Source of the DNA: Pedobacter caeni
Lineage (GTDB): Bacteria > Bacteroidota > Bacteroidia > Sphingobacteriales > Sphingobacteriaceae
Assembly: GCF_900129215.1 (NCBI RefSeq)
Contig: NZ_FQUQ01000004.1
Coordinates: forward strand, 682,001-746,000
Length of the DNA: 64,000 bases
Direction: 5' to 3'
Below are positions 44,966 through 54,299 of this stretch, piece after piece. A model generated the notes under the pieces. That model saw nothing but the letters and a program-made list of their open reading frames with translations, ran no database searches and was not told where the DNA came from. Each line of letters starts with the position of its first letter. The stretch's first letter is position 1. Made by a program: the position numbers and the translations under genes.

Positions 44966-45304
44966 TTAGGGGATCTTCACTTTAACTTCGGTTCCATTAG
45001 GATCAGCAGGATCGTAATAAACAATTAAGGTATCTTTTTCTTTAAAGTCGCCGCTCAATTCACAATTAAAACGAACAACTTTTTCCTTTTTACCATCCAT
45101 AATTGTCAGGTTATACCTGGCTTGTTTTGCTCCATAACGACTTACCCGTTCGGGTAGCCTTTGATCTATTACTGCTTTTGCAGCAATGTAATTTTTGTAT
45201 TTTTCTTTCTCAGAATTGTCTTTGTCTGATTGGCTACAGCTCGTGTAAATCAGCGATAAGGTTGTAAAGCTGATGATAACCCAGGTCATTCTGTCCAGGT
45301 TCAT
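44966..45304 (-). CDS. Small lipoprotein of unknown function
   Basis: 112 residues from the ATG at 45304 (MNLDRMTWVIISFTTL). Its ATG overlaps the TGA of the previous gene as ATGA, a classic translational coupling, which favours this start over 45316. The signal peptide ends in lipobox LIYTSC. The mature part is charged at first (SQSDKDNSEKEKYKNYIAAK) and then has beta strands (ARYNLTIMDGKKEKVVRFNC) and ends DPADPNGTEVKVKIP. Family not recognised. Confidence 0.7.
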   Translation of the reverse strand: MNLDRMTWVIISFTTLSLIYTSCSQSDKDNSEKEKYKNYIAAKAVIDQRLPERVSRYGAKQARYNLTIMDGKKEKVVRFNCELSGDFKEKDTLIVYYDPADPNGTEVKVKIP

Positions 45305-45738
45305 ACTACGACCCATTTATTCTCCATAAGCCAGGTATGCGTATCTTTAATAAATTCTGCTCCATGTTGTGAGACCCCAGGGATTTTATTTTTATATTTT
45401 TTTATCGTTTCCACCAAAAAAGTATAAAAAACATCGCCCATAATTAACCGCTGTTCGTCTTTAGACAATGGATGAAATCTGCCATCAATAAAAGGGCGCA
45501 TGGTTTCCTCCTCAACTAACATATCAAGCCCCAGCATATCATCATCTTTATAAAATCTTCTTTTTGGTTTCCACTCATATGCTTTAGGAAGACATCGAAA
45601 ACAAATCGCCAATTCAAAAGTCAGCCTATCGTTATACTTCAAAAGTACATCCCGCTCGTAAGCATAAAGCTCATCCTCTATTTCACTAACCTTGCACCAT
45701 TTGGCACTTGGAGTATCAGACGTTAAATCAATTTTCAT
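45301..45738 (-). CDS. Unknown cytoplasmic protein
   Basis: 145 residues, acidic and aromatic rich, without signal peptide or membrane segment. Segments include KWCKVSEIEDELYAYERDVL, LPKAYEWKPKRRFYKDDDML and IMGDVFYTFLVETIKKYKNK. No known family was recognised. It is translationally coupled to the downstream lipoprotein (ATGA overlap at 45301-45304), so the two proteins probably work together. Confidence 0.65.
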   Translation of the reverse strand: MKIDLTSDTPSAKWCKVSEIEDELYAYERDVLLKYNDRLTFELAICFRCLPKAYEWKPKRRFYKDDDMLGLDMLVEEETMRPFIDGRFHPLSKDEQRLIMGDVFYTFLVETIKKYKNKIPGVSQHGAEFIKDTHTWLMENKWVVV

Positions 45739-46016
45739 ATTTTATTTTTTCCTTATCATACTTCCCTAGCACCATGATGTGATTTTTAGTTTTACTCCTC
45801 CAAAGGCAGTTTGAGTCTAACACCCGAATTTAACAACAAACCGTACACATATTTAATAATTTGTAAAATTATTTTAATTTTTATATTTCAAAACCATATT
45901 CGACACATCATTCGTCAGAATGCTCTCTGTCTTTCTCCACCCGACAGCGTCTCCTTAAGCAAATTTCTAATTGCTATTTAATTAATACCTTAGCCCGATT
46001 TCAAGAATTCAACTCC

Positions 46017-47303
46017 ATGTTTAAAATATTGATCCTCCTCTTGCTGATTCCTCAGGCTCCAAAAACAACTGATTACGAGCTCGCGAAAATAATGACTACA
46101 TTATCAGACCAGCAGAGGACCATCTTATACCAATATGGGACAATATATACCTACAGTGATACCGCCACCGCAAATCGCTATTGGAATGAACATCATACCG
46201 GGTTAAATCAGCTGACTAAAGAACAGGCAAATATTTTATCGGCCGATCTGTTAGCCAATACCGAACTGGTTTACAACATCAAACAACCTTCACGTTTACA
46301 GTCGCTGATGGGAATATTTACGGCATCACGTCTTCTGATGGGCGCTGCCGCTTTGATTGCAGCAGGCGCATTGTTAATGCTATTGAAGCGCTTCTGGTAC
46401 AGGATATATGATATGGCCATGAAATATCTGGCTCCTGTATTCCGTTTACTCTTCTCTCCCAGACTACTTCGCATTCAATTGCTTCTTCTATCTATAATTG
46501 CAATTTTTCTGGGTCCCGAAATAAATGACCTGATGTTTCGCACCATCGTGCTCCAGCTTGGCCTGGTTTTGTTATGGACACAGCTTACCGCCCTGACTAC
46601 AAGCAGAAGTTTTCACAAACTATACGAGGATATTTTCAGCAGGCATTACATAGATTTCAGTACCAAAGAAATCTTGCTGCAAATCACCATGCCATCCACC
46701 CTTACGTTATTGGCAATGGGATGGTTAAGTTCTGTTTGTAAAGACCCCTGGTATCCCTTTGAAATAACAGCCATAGCCTTAGCCATCGTTTATTCACTTC
46801 CACCGGTTAAATCGGCATTACCCATATTCCGGAAATTATTCCTTCCTTTTCCAACGTTCTGCTGGAAGAAGGATTCGGTATTGGCTTCCTATATCATATT
46901 AACTATGATCATCTGGATCAGTTTGCTATTTGTTCCAATGGTACCAACAGCAGCAATCGTAACCGTTACATTGGTACTGACTTCATTACTCCTGGCCTTC
47001 TCCGCTCATGACTTCTTTATAGGCAAGACCGGTTATAAAAACTACTTATGGGTACAGCTGATCACCATTCTCTGGTTCTGTGCCTGTGTACTTACAGGTA
47101 ATAAGCTAGGTATTGCTTTTGTCACCTGGTCTGCTCTTGCCGGTCTTTTTCTTTACGTGCTCTTAAAATACTGGGAGCTGCCCACATTGTTCGGCTGGGA
47201 CTGGAAACATAAACGGGCATTGGGAATTTTAGGCATGGCCTTATTGATATGGTTAATTGCTAAATTGATGAACTATTTTCCAGAGCTCTTTATCTCTCTT
47301 TAA
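46017..47303 (+). CDS. Multi-pass membrane protein of unknown function
   Basis: 428 residues. A hydrophobic start (MFKILILLLLIPQAPK) looks like a signal peptide and is followed by a soluble region (about 20-100, KIMTTLSDQQRTILYQYGTI). About nine to ten membrane helices then run to the C-terminus (for example TASRLLMGAAALIAAGALLM, RIQLLLLSIIAIFLGPEIND, IVTVTLVLTSLLLAFSAHDF). No transporter motif recognised. It stands alone on the plus strand; upstream 45739-46016 is an A/T-rich intergenic region with no other feature seen. Confidence 0.72.
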   Translation: MFKILILLLLIPQAPKTTDYELAKIMTTLSDQQRTILYQYGTIYTYSDTATANRYWNEHHTGLNQLTKEQANILSADLLANTELVYNIKQPSRLQSLMGIFTASRLLMGAAALIAAGALLMLLKRFWYRIYDMAMKYLAPVFRLLFSPRLLRIQLLLLSIIAIFLGPEINDLMFRTIVLQLGLVLLWTQLTALTTSRSFHKLYEDIFSRHYIDFSTKEILLQITMPSTLTLLAMGWLSSVCKDPWYPFEITAIALAIVYSLPPVKSALPIFRKLFLPFPTFCWKKDSVLASYIILTMIIWISLLFVPMVPTAAIVTVTLVLTSLLLAFSAHDFFIGKTGYKNYLWVQLITILWFCACVLTGNKLGIAFVTWSALAGLFLYVLLKYWELPTLFGWDWKHKRALGILGMALLIWLIAKLMNYFPELFISL

Positions 47304-47588
47304 ATCTCTGTTAAGGATGAAAAGCAGTAAAACCGGGGATGCCCTCCTATATGCTCCCTGTTGAGTTCTGAATAGCTTGATCTTTGCCATGATATTGATG
47401 ATAGGTTGTTAGGTCCTTGCCAGGTCAAATAGCCCTTTAAAAGATGAAATAAACACTTTCCGGATTCATAAGATATGCCACCTAAAAGCGGACTCATCAG
47501 GGAGTGTACAGGTACTTTTCCGAAACTCATTATTTCTTAATTGATAATTTATCTATATATTGTTGTATTATAAATTAATCTATTAATT

Positions 47589-48425
47589 ATGGCAACTTCA
47601 AAACCCGGCCCTTATGGCCATCCAAATGGAAAAATCGGAAACATTGTATTTTATGTACTAAACGGACAAAATGTAAGCAGAACCATAGGTGCCCCTGGTA
47701 AACCCAGCCGGAAACAATTGGGAAATCAGCAATCTATGAGCGTTACCATGAAACTCATCAAACCAATGAAAGATTTCATCAACATTGGTTTTGGCCTGGA
47801 GGCCGCCGGTACGGTCAAAAATGCGTTTAATCTGGCCACCTCTTATAATAAGAAACAGGCTTTAGAGGGTGAATATCCAAACATCAGCGTGAATTATAGT
47901 AAAGTGGTGTTGAGTAAAGGTACTTTACCCGCAGCTAAAGACATCAGAATGGAAAAAAAAGATACTGGCGTGCTTGTCAGCTGGGATCCGTATTACCTGG
48001 ATCGGGAACTCAGGCATGACGACTGTGTCATGATTCTACTGTACTATCCCCTAAGAAGAAAGGTCCGTTCATTTCTTAATGCCGCGAGAAGAGAAGAAGG
48101 AAAATACCTGATTGAACTGGAAGAAGAATGGCTAAATGAGCCAATAGAGGCCTATATCTCCTTTAAAACTGCCGATGGCAAAGAGGTTTCAGACAGTTTA
48201 TATGTCGGAAATCTAAATGGTAAGATGGACAGTCCGGAAGAAAAAAGCAATCGGGAAAAGTATAAAAAGATAAGAGAAAGATTTGAACAAGTTGAGGCTG
48301 ATTATATCAGGTTACAGCAAAAGGATGAGGGCAGACATACAGAAAGCAAAGCCTTCCGGCATCTCGAAAAGGAATATCAGGTACTTAAAAAGAAATTAGA
48401 GAACCTTCCCGGCAAACCTGTTTAA
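47589..48425 (+). CDS. DUF6266 family protein
   Basis: 278 residues. The start (GPYGHPNGKIGNIVFYVLNG, QNVSRTIGAPGKPSRKQLGN) is the hallmark of the DUF6266 family, which occurs in many copies in Pedobacter and relatives. The C-terminal third (about 205-278) is a predicted coiled coil (KYKKIRERFEQVEADYIRLQ, LEKEYQVLKKKLENL), which seems an addition to the basic family layout. Function unknown; the Gly/Asn-rich start is reminiscent of proteins that form repetitive or surface-linked assemblies. Confidence 0.82.
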   Translation: MATSKPGPYGHPNGKIGNIVFYVLNGQNVSRTIGAPGKPSRKQLGNQQSMSVTMKLIKPMKDFINIGFGLEAAGTVKNAFNLATSYNKKQALEGEYPNISVNYSKVVLSKGTLPAAKDIRMEKKDTGVLVSWDPYYLDRELRHDDCVMILLYYPLRRKVRSFLNAARREEGKYLIELEEEWLNEPIEAYISFKTADGKEVSDSLYVGNLNGKMDSPEEKSNREKYKKIRERFEQVEADYIRLQQKDEGRHTESKAFRHLEKEYQVLKKKLENLPGKPV

Positions 48426-48457
48426 AAACTTCAGACATTGTAAATCGAATCGGATGA

Positions 48458-49390
48458 TCAGAGTTCAAAAACCTGATTAAACCTCGCGATGTGAAATCCT
48501 TTTTCAAGAACAGTTTTAGTTTGCGGACTTTTCAGATCCAGCAGGGGATTGGTATGGTTTAAATGAATGAAATGAACCTTATCTTTCTCCGATTTCGGAA
48601 GTGATTCAAACAGTTTCATACTTTCCACTACAAAAGGATGTGGGATCTCTGAAATAGGTCTGTTATTGATTTCCTGTCCGTCATAAAACGTGGCATCGAT
48701 AAAAGCATAATCTACTTTTCTGATTTCGTCGACAATATTTTTGTCCCATTTAGACCATTTGTCAATATCAGGAATAAACAAGGCTTTTTTATGGGGTCCT
48801 GTAATGATATACCCAACGGTTTCAGAATACTCGTCCCGGTGAGGCACCTTAAAGGCCTTCACTTTTATATTGGAAGAAAGGACCTGCTCCCCGCCTTCTT
48901 CAAGGGGCTTGATCTGAATGTTATTCAGGCTTACCAATTGGCTCCAGGGTCCGTTATTCTCCAGAAACTGCTTCATTTTAGGCATCGCATAGACAGCGAC
49001 ATTTTTAGCGTTAGTCGCTTCTCTGCCCAGGTACATCAGCCCGGTATAATGGCCGATATGTGCATGGGTAATAAAGATGCCATCGGGCAACTCTTTACTC
49101 CCTACCCAGGAAGCCTTCTTTAGTATTTTTGTCTGGCGCGAAAAGTCCGGAGTCGGATCAAACAACCAGTTCAGTTTATTTTCCCTGTCAACCACACCAA
49201 GAGAAGAAACCATCCGGGTTTTATCCGGATTTCCGAACAAAGCTTTACAGCAGGACTTATTGCAACCAATATGAGGGGAACCTCCATCCTGAACATTCCC
49301 TAATATTACCAAAGAGGCCCCTTTCTGTTGTGCCTGTACTTTAAAACAAGTGATCAGGCTCAATAGAAGCAATGCATTTATGACCTTCAT
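48458..49390 (-). CDS. PqqB-like MBL-fold metallo-hydrolase, exported
   Basis: 310 residues with signal peptide (MKVINALLLLSLITCFKVQA). The mature start LVILGNVQDGGSPHIGCNKS plus CC resembles PqqB proteins, with a Cys cluster that can bind structural zinc. The metal motif reads ITHAHIGHYTGLMYLG, so the usual Asp of HxHxDH is Gly; further ligands are in VPHRDEYSETVGY, FIPDIDKWSKW and FIDATFYDG. Likely an exported hydrolase of unknown substrate; no other PQQ genes are present. It starts 8 bases after the tail-specific protease on the same strand and is surely co-transcribed with it. Confidence 0.85.
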   Translation of the reverse strand: MKVINALLLLSLITCFKVQAQQKGASLVILGNVQDGGSPHIGCNKSCCKALFGNPDKTRMVSSLGVVDRENKLNWLFDPTPDFSRQTKILKKASWVGSKELPDGIFITHAHIGHYTGLMYLGREATNAKNVAVYAMPKMKQFLENNGPWSQLVSLNNIQIKPLEEGGEQVLSSNIKVKAFKVPHRDEYSETVGYIITGPHKKALFIPDIDKWSKWDKNIVDEIRKVDYAFIDATFYDGQEINNRPISEIPHPFVVESMKLFESLPKSEKDKVHFIHLNHTNPLLDLKSPQTKTVLEKGFHIARFNQVFEL

Positions 49391-49398
49391 AAACAGGG

Positions 49399-51573
49399 TT
49401 ATACTTTTTTATTGGCTAAAGAAAGCCCCATGAAATCGGCCATTACTTTAACAGATTCGTCTTCAATAAAGTCAAAAGAATCGTCTTTCGTAGCTTTATC
49501 ACCTTTTTTGAGCACCGGAAGACCTCTGTAGACCCTTAGCTCATTTCTTCTGGTAAAGTTTTCGGCTTCCTGATCATCACGTTCTTTTTTGATTTTTGCT
49601 TCATTTAAAGTTACTGAACGTTCATTACTGCGTTTTTTTGCCTCTGCAAGGTTTTGCTTAAAGAACTTAAAATACAAAGATTCAGCGACACGTTTTTCAC
49701 TTCTTTTGACCAGTTCCGCTTTTACGGCAGCAAGGTTCCCAAGGGGTTGAAATGTAGCGCTATTGATCACATCCCATGATAAAGCTGAGGGCTGACTGCT
49801 TTCGCCAATCTTATCCATCTGGTAGCGGGAAGGAAAAGTAATGTCAGGATTTACGCCTTTATGCTGCGTACTGCTACCGGTAATGCGGTAGTATTTATCC
49901 ATGGTCAGGTTGATCTGCCCTAAGTTCACCGCTGCAGGATTTGCACCTTTTTCCTTTGTCGTATCGTTTTGATTAATGATGGCTGCCATTTTCTTCAAAA
50001 CCTCAGGGTTCACCAGCCTGTTTAAATCAATTACCGATTGAACAGTGCCCTTACCGTAAGTCTGACTTCCCATTACAATCCCGCGATCATAATCCTGGAT
50101 CACTCCTGTAAAGATCTCCGAAGAAGAGGCACTTGAACGGTCTACAATTACACCTAATGGCCCGGTCCATGACAACTCGTCTCCACTCAGCGATTCTACT
50201 CTTGTTTTTCCACTCAGATTCTTCACCTGAACGATCGGACCTTTGTCAATAAATAATCCTGCCAATGAAACTGCTTCCAATAAAGCTCCACCACCATTCC
50301 CGCGTAAATCCATAACGATACCATCCACTTTATCCTGGTTTTTCAAGGTATCTATCAATCGTTTAACATCACGCGTGGTGCTTTTGAAGTTTTTATCTCC
50401 GGCTCTCGCCGCATCAAAATCAAGGTAAAATGCAGGTACATAGATCACACCTACTTTATAATCTTTTCCATTGCTCTTCACCGTCTTCACGCTTTTTTGG
50501 GCAGATTGCGCCTCCTGAATCACTTTATCACGGATCAATTCTATAATTACAGGCTCGGACGATAACTCCTTACCATCAGGAATCACCTTCAAACGAACCT
50601 TCGTTCCCTTAGCACCCTTAATTTTGGTAATGCTGACATCTAATCTCCAGCCCACAATACTTACAAAAGGAGCATCTCCCTGGGCCACGGCCACAATGCG
50701 GTCGCCGGGACTCAATTGTTTTCCTTTTGCCGCAGGGCCACCAGGAACTACACTGACAATTTTAGGCACTTCATTTTCAATCATGAGCAAAGCTCCTATT
50801 CCAACAATTGAACGCGACATCTCTTCATTAAAACTTGCCGCATTTGAAGCATTAAAATAGTTCGTATGCGGATCTAAGGAAGCCGTAAACGCATCCATCA
50901 GCATCTGAAAAACATCCTGATTATTGATCTTTCCAATCTGGGTTTTTAAATCCTGATAATTTTTGCTCACCGTTTCAACACTTTTAGCCGGTACTGAACC
51001 CGCAAGGTTTAAATTGATGAGTTCGTATTTAACCCTTCTCTTCCAGGTATCATTGAGCTCTGCTGTTGAAGCCGGCCATGGCATTTTTGACCTGTCATAA
51101 ACATAAGTATCATTCTGTCCGAATTTCACATCAGCTTTAGCCTGCACAATCGCGTAATCCAGGCGTTCATTCAATCTTTTAGCGTAAGTATTGTAGATGA
51201 AAAAGGGAGCACTTAAATCTCCGTTTTTAAAATCGTCATCAAGCTCATACCTGTATTTTTCAAACTCCTTGATATCAGAACTCAGAAAATAGTTTTTCCC
51301 CTGATCTAAAGACTTAATATATTGATCTAAAATGATCGAAGACACCGAATCATTGATCTTAATTCTTTTGTAATTGTAGTTTTCAATCAGTCCAACCACC
51401 TCTTTCATCACGAACTGTTGCTGTATATCAGGTTTTATGTTCTTTATTCCTTCAACAACAGGTTGCGTTTTTGGCGGAGCTGCCTGACAAGCGAGTACAG
51501 CCGCAGTAAAAAACACAAATGATAACCTTCCTAACATATGCTTAAATAATTTAAAATTCATCTCTAATTTCAT
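49399..51573 (-). CDS. Tail-specific (carboxy-terminal processing) protease, S41 family
   Basis: 724-residue Prc/Tsp-type protease that degrades or trims periplasmic proteins. The signal peptide ends in a lipobox (AAVLAC), so it is probably membrane-anchored. The Tsp N-terminal region (about 45-240) is followed by a PDZ domain (about 245-330; GIGALLMIENEVPKIVSVVP, PGDRIVAVAQ). The S41 core carries GIVMDLRGNGGGALLEAV and the Ser/Lys dyad in VDRSSASSSEIFTG and YGKGTVQ. Last is a C-terminal DUF3340-like helical domain. The start could be at codon 1 or at Met5. Confidence 0.94.
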   Translation of the reverse strand: MKLEMNFKLFKHMLGRLSFVFFTAAVLACQAAPPKTQPVVEGIKNIKPDIQQQFVMKEVVGLIENYNYKRIKINDSVSSIILDQYIKSLDQGKNYFLSSDIKEFEKYRYELDDDFKNGDLSAPFFIYNTYAKRLNERLDYAIVQAKADVKFGQNDTYVYDRSKMPWPASTAELNDTWKRRVKYELINLNLAGSVPAKSVETVSKNYQDLKTQIGKINNQDVFQMLMDAFTASLDPHTNYFNASNAASFNEEMSRSIVGIGALLMIENEVPKIVSVVPGGPAAKGKQLSPGDRIVAVAQGDAPFVSIVGWRLDVSITKIKGAKGTKVRLKVIPDGKELSSEPVIIELIRDKVIQEAQSAQKSVKTVKSNGKDYKVGVIYVPAFYLDFDAARAGDKNFKSTTRDVKRLIDTLKNQDKVDGIVMDLRGNGGGALLEAVSLAGLFIDKGPIVQVKNLSGKTRVESLSGDELSWTGPLGVIVDRSSASSSEIFTGVIQDYDRGIVMGSQTYGKGTVQSVIDLNRLVNPEVLKKMAAIINQNDTTKEKGANPAAVNLGQINLTMDKYYRITGSSTQHKGVNPDITFPSRYQMDKIGESSQPSALSWDVINSATFQPLGNLAAVKAELVKRSEKRVAESLYFKFFKQNLAEAKKRSNERSVTLNEAKIKKERDDQEAENFTRRNELRVYRGLPVLKKGDKATKDDSFDFIEDESVKVMADFMGLSLANKKV

Positions 51574-51758
51574 GGTATTGACCTCAATTCCAACAGGCTG
51601 CGTTTAATTTTCTGAAAATAAGAATAAATCTCTTCCGAAACCAACAAATGCTCAATTGATATAACGACTAATGTAATTAAAAATTCTGCCAATAAAAGAG
51701 CCGCAATAAATGCGTTACAAACAAAAAAATGTAAATTGTCCTAATTTCTACAGCACTA

Positions 51759-52964
51759 ATGGTAAAATCTGACAATCTCTCGCCCGACCTACTACAAGAC
51801 ATTGAAGACATCAGCAGGATACCTGTCGTGTCTACCATATTAGAGGTCATTTGTCTGACTACAGGTATGGGCTTTGCGGCCATTGCGCGGGTGACGGAAG
51901 ATAAATGGGTAGCCTGCTCTGTAAAAGACGACATTCAGTTTGGATTGACCAAAGGCGGGGAATTAAAACTTGAGTCGACCATCTGCCATGAAATCCGGCA
52001 AACCGGAAAGGAAGTAGTGATTGATCATGTGAGCGATGACCGCAATTTCTCTGCACACCATACCCCCAAATTATACGGCTTTGAAAGTTATATTTCCATC
52101 CCGATTGTACGGAAGGACGGCAGCTTTTTCGGCACACTCTGCGCCATTGACCCTAAACCTGCAAAACTAAACAACCCACAGATCATAGGAATGTTTAAGC
52201 TTTATGCAGACCTGATTTCTTTTCACCTGAATGCACTGGATAAAATCAGCATCACAGAAAGTAACCTGATAGAAGAACGCAAAAGCTCAGAACTGAGGGA
52301 GCAATTTATTGCAATTTTAGGTCATGACCTCAGAAACCCATTGTCCGCTGTATACAACAGTGCTCAGATGTTGATGAGGTTGCCTCTGGAGGATCGCCCT
52401 CAGCGCCTGGTCCGGATTATAAAAGATAGCGCTCACCGAATGACAGGATTGATTGAAAACGTACTTGACCTGGCACGTGGGCGCATGGGTGATGGAATTA
52501 GTGTGAGCAAAAACAATGATCAGCCGATGCAAGAAATCCTGGAGGAAGTGATCTCAGAATTTCAGGCCATCTCTCCGGCAAGGATCATCAAAACAGAATA
52601 CCATTTCGAAGGACCTGTACATTGTGATGGCATGAGGATCGCCCAGCTTTTCTCCAACCTTTTGGGCAATGCCATTACTCATGGTCTGCCGGAAACACCA
52701 ATCAGGGTAAGAGCAAAAAGTAACCTGACGGATTTCAGTCTATCCATTACCAATTTCAGTGAGAAAATACCTGAAGAAGCCATGGCTCAGCTGTTTCAAC
52801 CCTTTTCGAGAGGTAAAGTTAAGCCCGGGCAGGAAGGTCTGGGACTTGGTCTTTATATCTCAGCCGAAATTGCCCGGGCTCACCGTGGAAAACTAGAGGT
52901 CGTATCGAATGATAAGGAAACTTGTTTCACTTTAAGAATTCCGGTTAATCCAGTAGTGCTTTAA
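51759..52964 (+). CDS. GAF-domain sensor histidine kinase
   Basis: 401-residue soluble kinase. The GAF domain (about 25-160; TGMGFAAIARVTEDKWVACS, VIDHVSDDRNFSAHHTPKLY, GFESYISIPIVRKDGSFFGT) senses a small ligand or light/redox state. HisKA has FIAILGHDLRNPLSAVY (phospho-His near 188). The ATPase part has FSNLLGNAITHG and QEGLGLGLYISAEIARAH. No membrane segment. There is no adjacent response regulator. The gene is divergent from the tail-specific protease. Confidence 0.92.
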   Translation: MVKSDNLSPDLLQDIEDISRIPVVSTILEVICLTTGMGFAAIARVTEDKWVACSVKDDIQFGLTKGGELKLESTICHEIRQTGKEVVIDHVSDDRNFSAHHTPKLYGFESYISIPIVRKDGSFFGTLCAIDPKPAKLNNPQIIGMFKLYADLISFHLNALDKISITESNLIEERKSSELREQFIAILGHDLRNPLSAVYNSAQMLMRLPLEDRPQRLVRIIKDSAHRMTGLIENVLDLARGRMGDGISVSKNNDQPMQEILEEVISEFQAISPARIIKTEYHFEGPVHCDGMRIAQLFSNLLGNAITHGLPETPIRVRAKSNLTDFSLSITNFSEKIPEEAMAQLFQPFSRGKVKPGQEGLGLGLYISAEIARAHRGKLEVVSNDKETCFTLRIPVNPVVL

Positions 52965-52983
52965 TCATCTATCAAAGATCCCT

Positions 52984-54099
52984 CTATTGGGCATTCTCTA
53001 TTAATTGTATGATTTTCTTTGCTACGCCACTGGATGATTGAAAGTTTTGTCCGGTAATAATTCTTCCATCAGCTTCAACATGCGAAACATTCCTGGCTGA
53101 AAATTTAAATGTTCCGCCTCTTTCTTCTATAGTTTTCTGAATTAAAAAGGGAAAATGCTTAAAATATTCACCATCTTGTTTTTCGTAAACATCAGGATAG
53201 CCACTTATTCTTTTTCCCTCCACTAAATATTTTCCGTCTTTAGTTTTTAAATGAGCGATACCGGCGGTACCATGGCAAACTGAAGATATTATCCCCTTAT
53301 TTTCTTCATATACTTTTAATGCGATATCCTGAATTTCTTTATTTTCCGGCACTTCGTACATCGCACTCCCCCCGCCAATATAATGTACAGCTTTGTAATT
53401 TCTATAGTCAATTTCTGCAGGCTTTTGTGTGTGCGCCATCGCGTACATAAAGCCCTGATCATACAGGTACTTTTTTTGTAAGGTATCAGAAGTGTTAATA
53501 TATGCCAAAGGAATGCTTCCTCCTTCAGGACTTACAAAATCCACAGTATACCCTTCAGTTGTAAAAGTATGGTAGGCATTTACAATTTCCGAAAAACTAT
53601 TCCCTGTAGGAATCGTAGATTTTCCATAAAAATGGGCATTAGCTACCATAAACAATATGCGCCTACCAGATTTATTTGAGGGCATACTGCTTGCTGATTT
53701 GCTGATGATTTTCCATTCGCCCTGAATTTTCTTAAGCAAAAACATATCCATAAATTCCTGCTTTCGCTCTGGTATAAGTATTTCGGCTTTGGCGATAGCG
53801 ATATCATTATAAATCTCTATTGAAATGATCCTGCCCATCCGGCCATTAAAGGCTCCTTGCTCTCCTTTTTTAAACCATTGCATATACTCAGCAACAGGTA
53901 CTATCCACATGGGTTTTTCTTTATGACTTAGAAATAAATTAGCCTCCGGATAAAACGCTTTGGCTATAGTGTCAGGCAGATTATAGGAAGTGCCCTTCAG
54001 ATAATTTCCAATACTCTTTTGAACAGCTGCCTGCTCAGATTGTGCGAATAGCAACGCGGCTTGTAATACAAGCAACAAAGAAAGAAACATTTTTTTCAT
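52984..54099 (-). CDS. Exported NTF2-like / DJ-1-PfpI fusion protein
   Basis: 371 residues with a signal peptide (MKKMFLSLLLVLQAALLFAQ). Residues about 22-140 are an NTF2/lumazine-binding-like domain (AAVQKSIGNYLKGTSYNL, DMFLLKKIQGEWKIISKSAS). Residues about 145-371 are a DJ-1/PfpI domain (GRRILFMVANAHFYG) with the nucleophile Cys in SSVCHGTAGIAHLKT near 250. DJ-1 relatives include chaperones, glyoxalases and amidases; the VSPEGG start and the YP-type substrate pocket point to the Hsp31-like group. The fusion and export are unusual. Convergent with the histidine kinase gene. Confidence 0.85.
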   Translation of the reverse strand: MKKMFLSLLLVLQAALLFAQSEQAAVQKSIGNYLKGTSYNLPDTIAKAFYPEANLFLSHKEKPMWIVPVAEYMQWFKKGEQGAFNGRMGRIISIEIYNDIAIAKAEILIPERKQEFMDMFLLKKIQGEWKIISKSASSMPSNKSGRRILFMVANAHFYGKSTIPTGNSFSEIVNAYHTFTTEGYTVDFVSPEGGSIPLAYINTSDTLQKKYLYDQGFMYAMAHTQKPAEIDYRNYKAVHYIGGGSAMYEVPENKEIQDIALKVYEENKGIISSVCHGTAGIAHLKTKDGKYLVEGKRISGYPDVYEKQDGEYFKHFPFLIQKTIEERGGTFKFSARNVSHVEADGRIITGQNFQSSSGVAKKIIQLIENAQ

Positions 54100-54234
54100 A
54101 TGCTTTTTGAAATTTTATTTCTCCCAAAACTAGATGATGCACAACCACAAGCCGGTACAAGTTTATAAAAACGCAGTACTATTTTATAATACCGTACTAA
54201 AAACTCATGTTTTCACCTCATTAGATGACACACA

Positions 54235-54268
54235 AAAGCCCCTTATTCCAATTGAATAAAGGGGCTTT
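54235..54268 (-). terminator. Rho-independent terminator after thioredoxin-family gene
   Basis: AAAGCCCCTTATTC (54235-54248) pairs with GAATAAAGGGGCTTT (54254-54268) with a one-base bulge. It lies 32 bases past the stop of the minus-strand gene at 54300-55535. Confidence 0.8.
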
Positions 54269-54299
54269 AGGTAATTATTGTAGCAGAAGGACTACCTGT

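Noticed and set aside
45739..46016. A/T-rich intergenic region examined for RNA genes or a mobile element
   Set aside because: No tRNA-like fold, repeat or transposase trace was seen; it is best explained as divergent promoters.
47300..47530. 76-residue minus-strand frame (starts MSFGKVPVHSL) in the gap between the membrane protein and DUF6266 genes
   Set aside because: It overlaps the stop of the membrane protein gene, has a random-looking composition and no recognisable signal or domain. The 47304-47588 interval shows no other feature.
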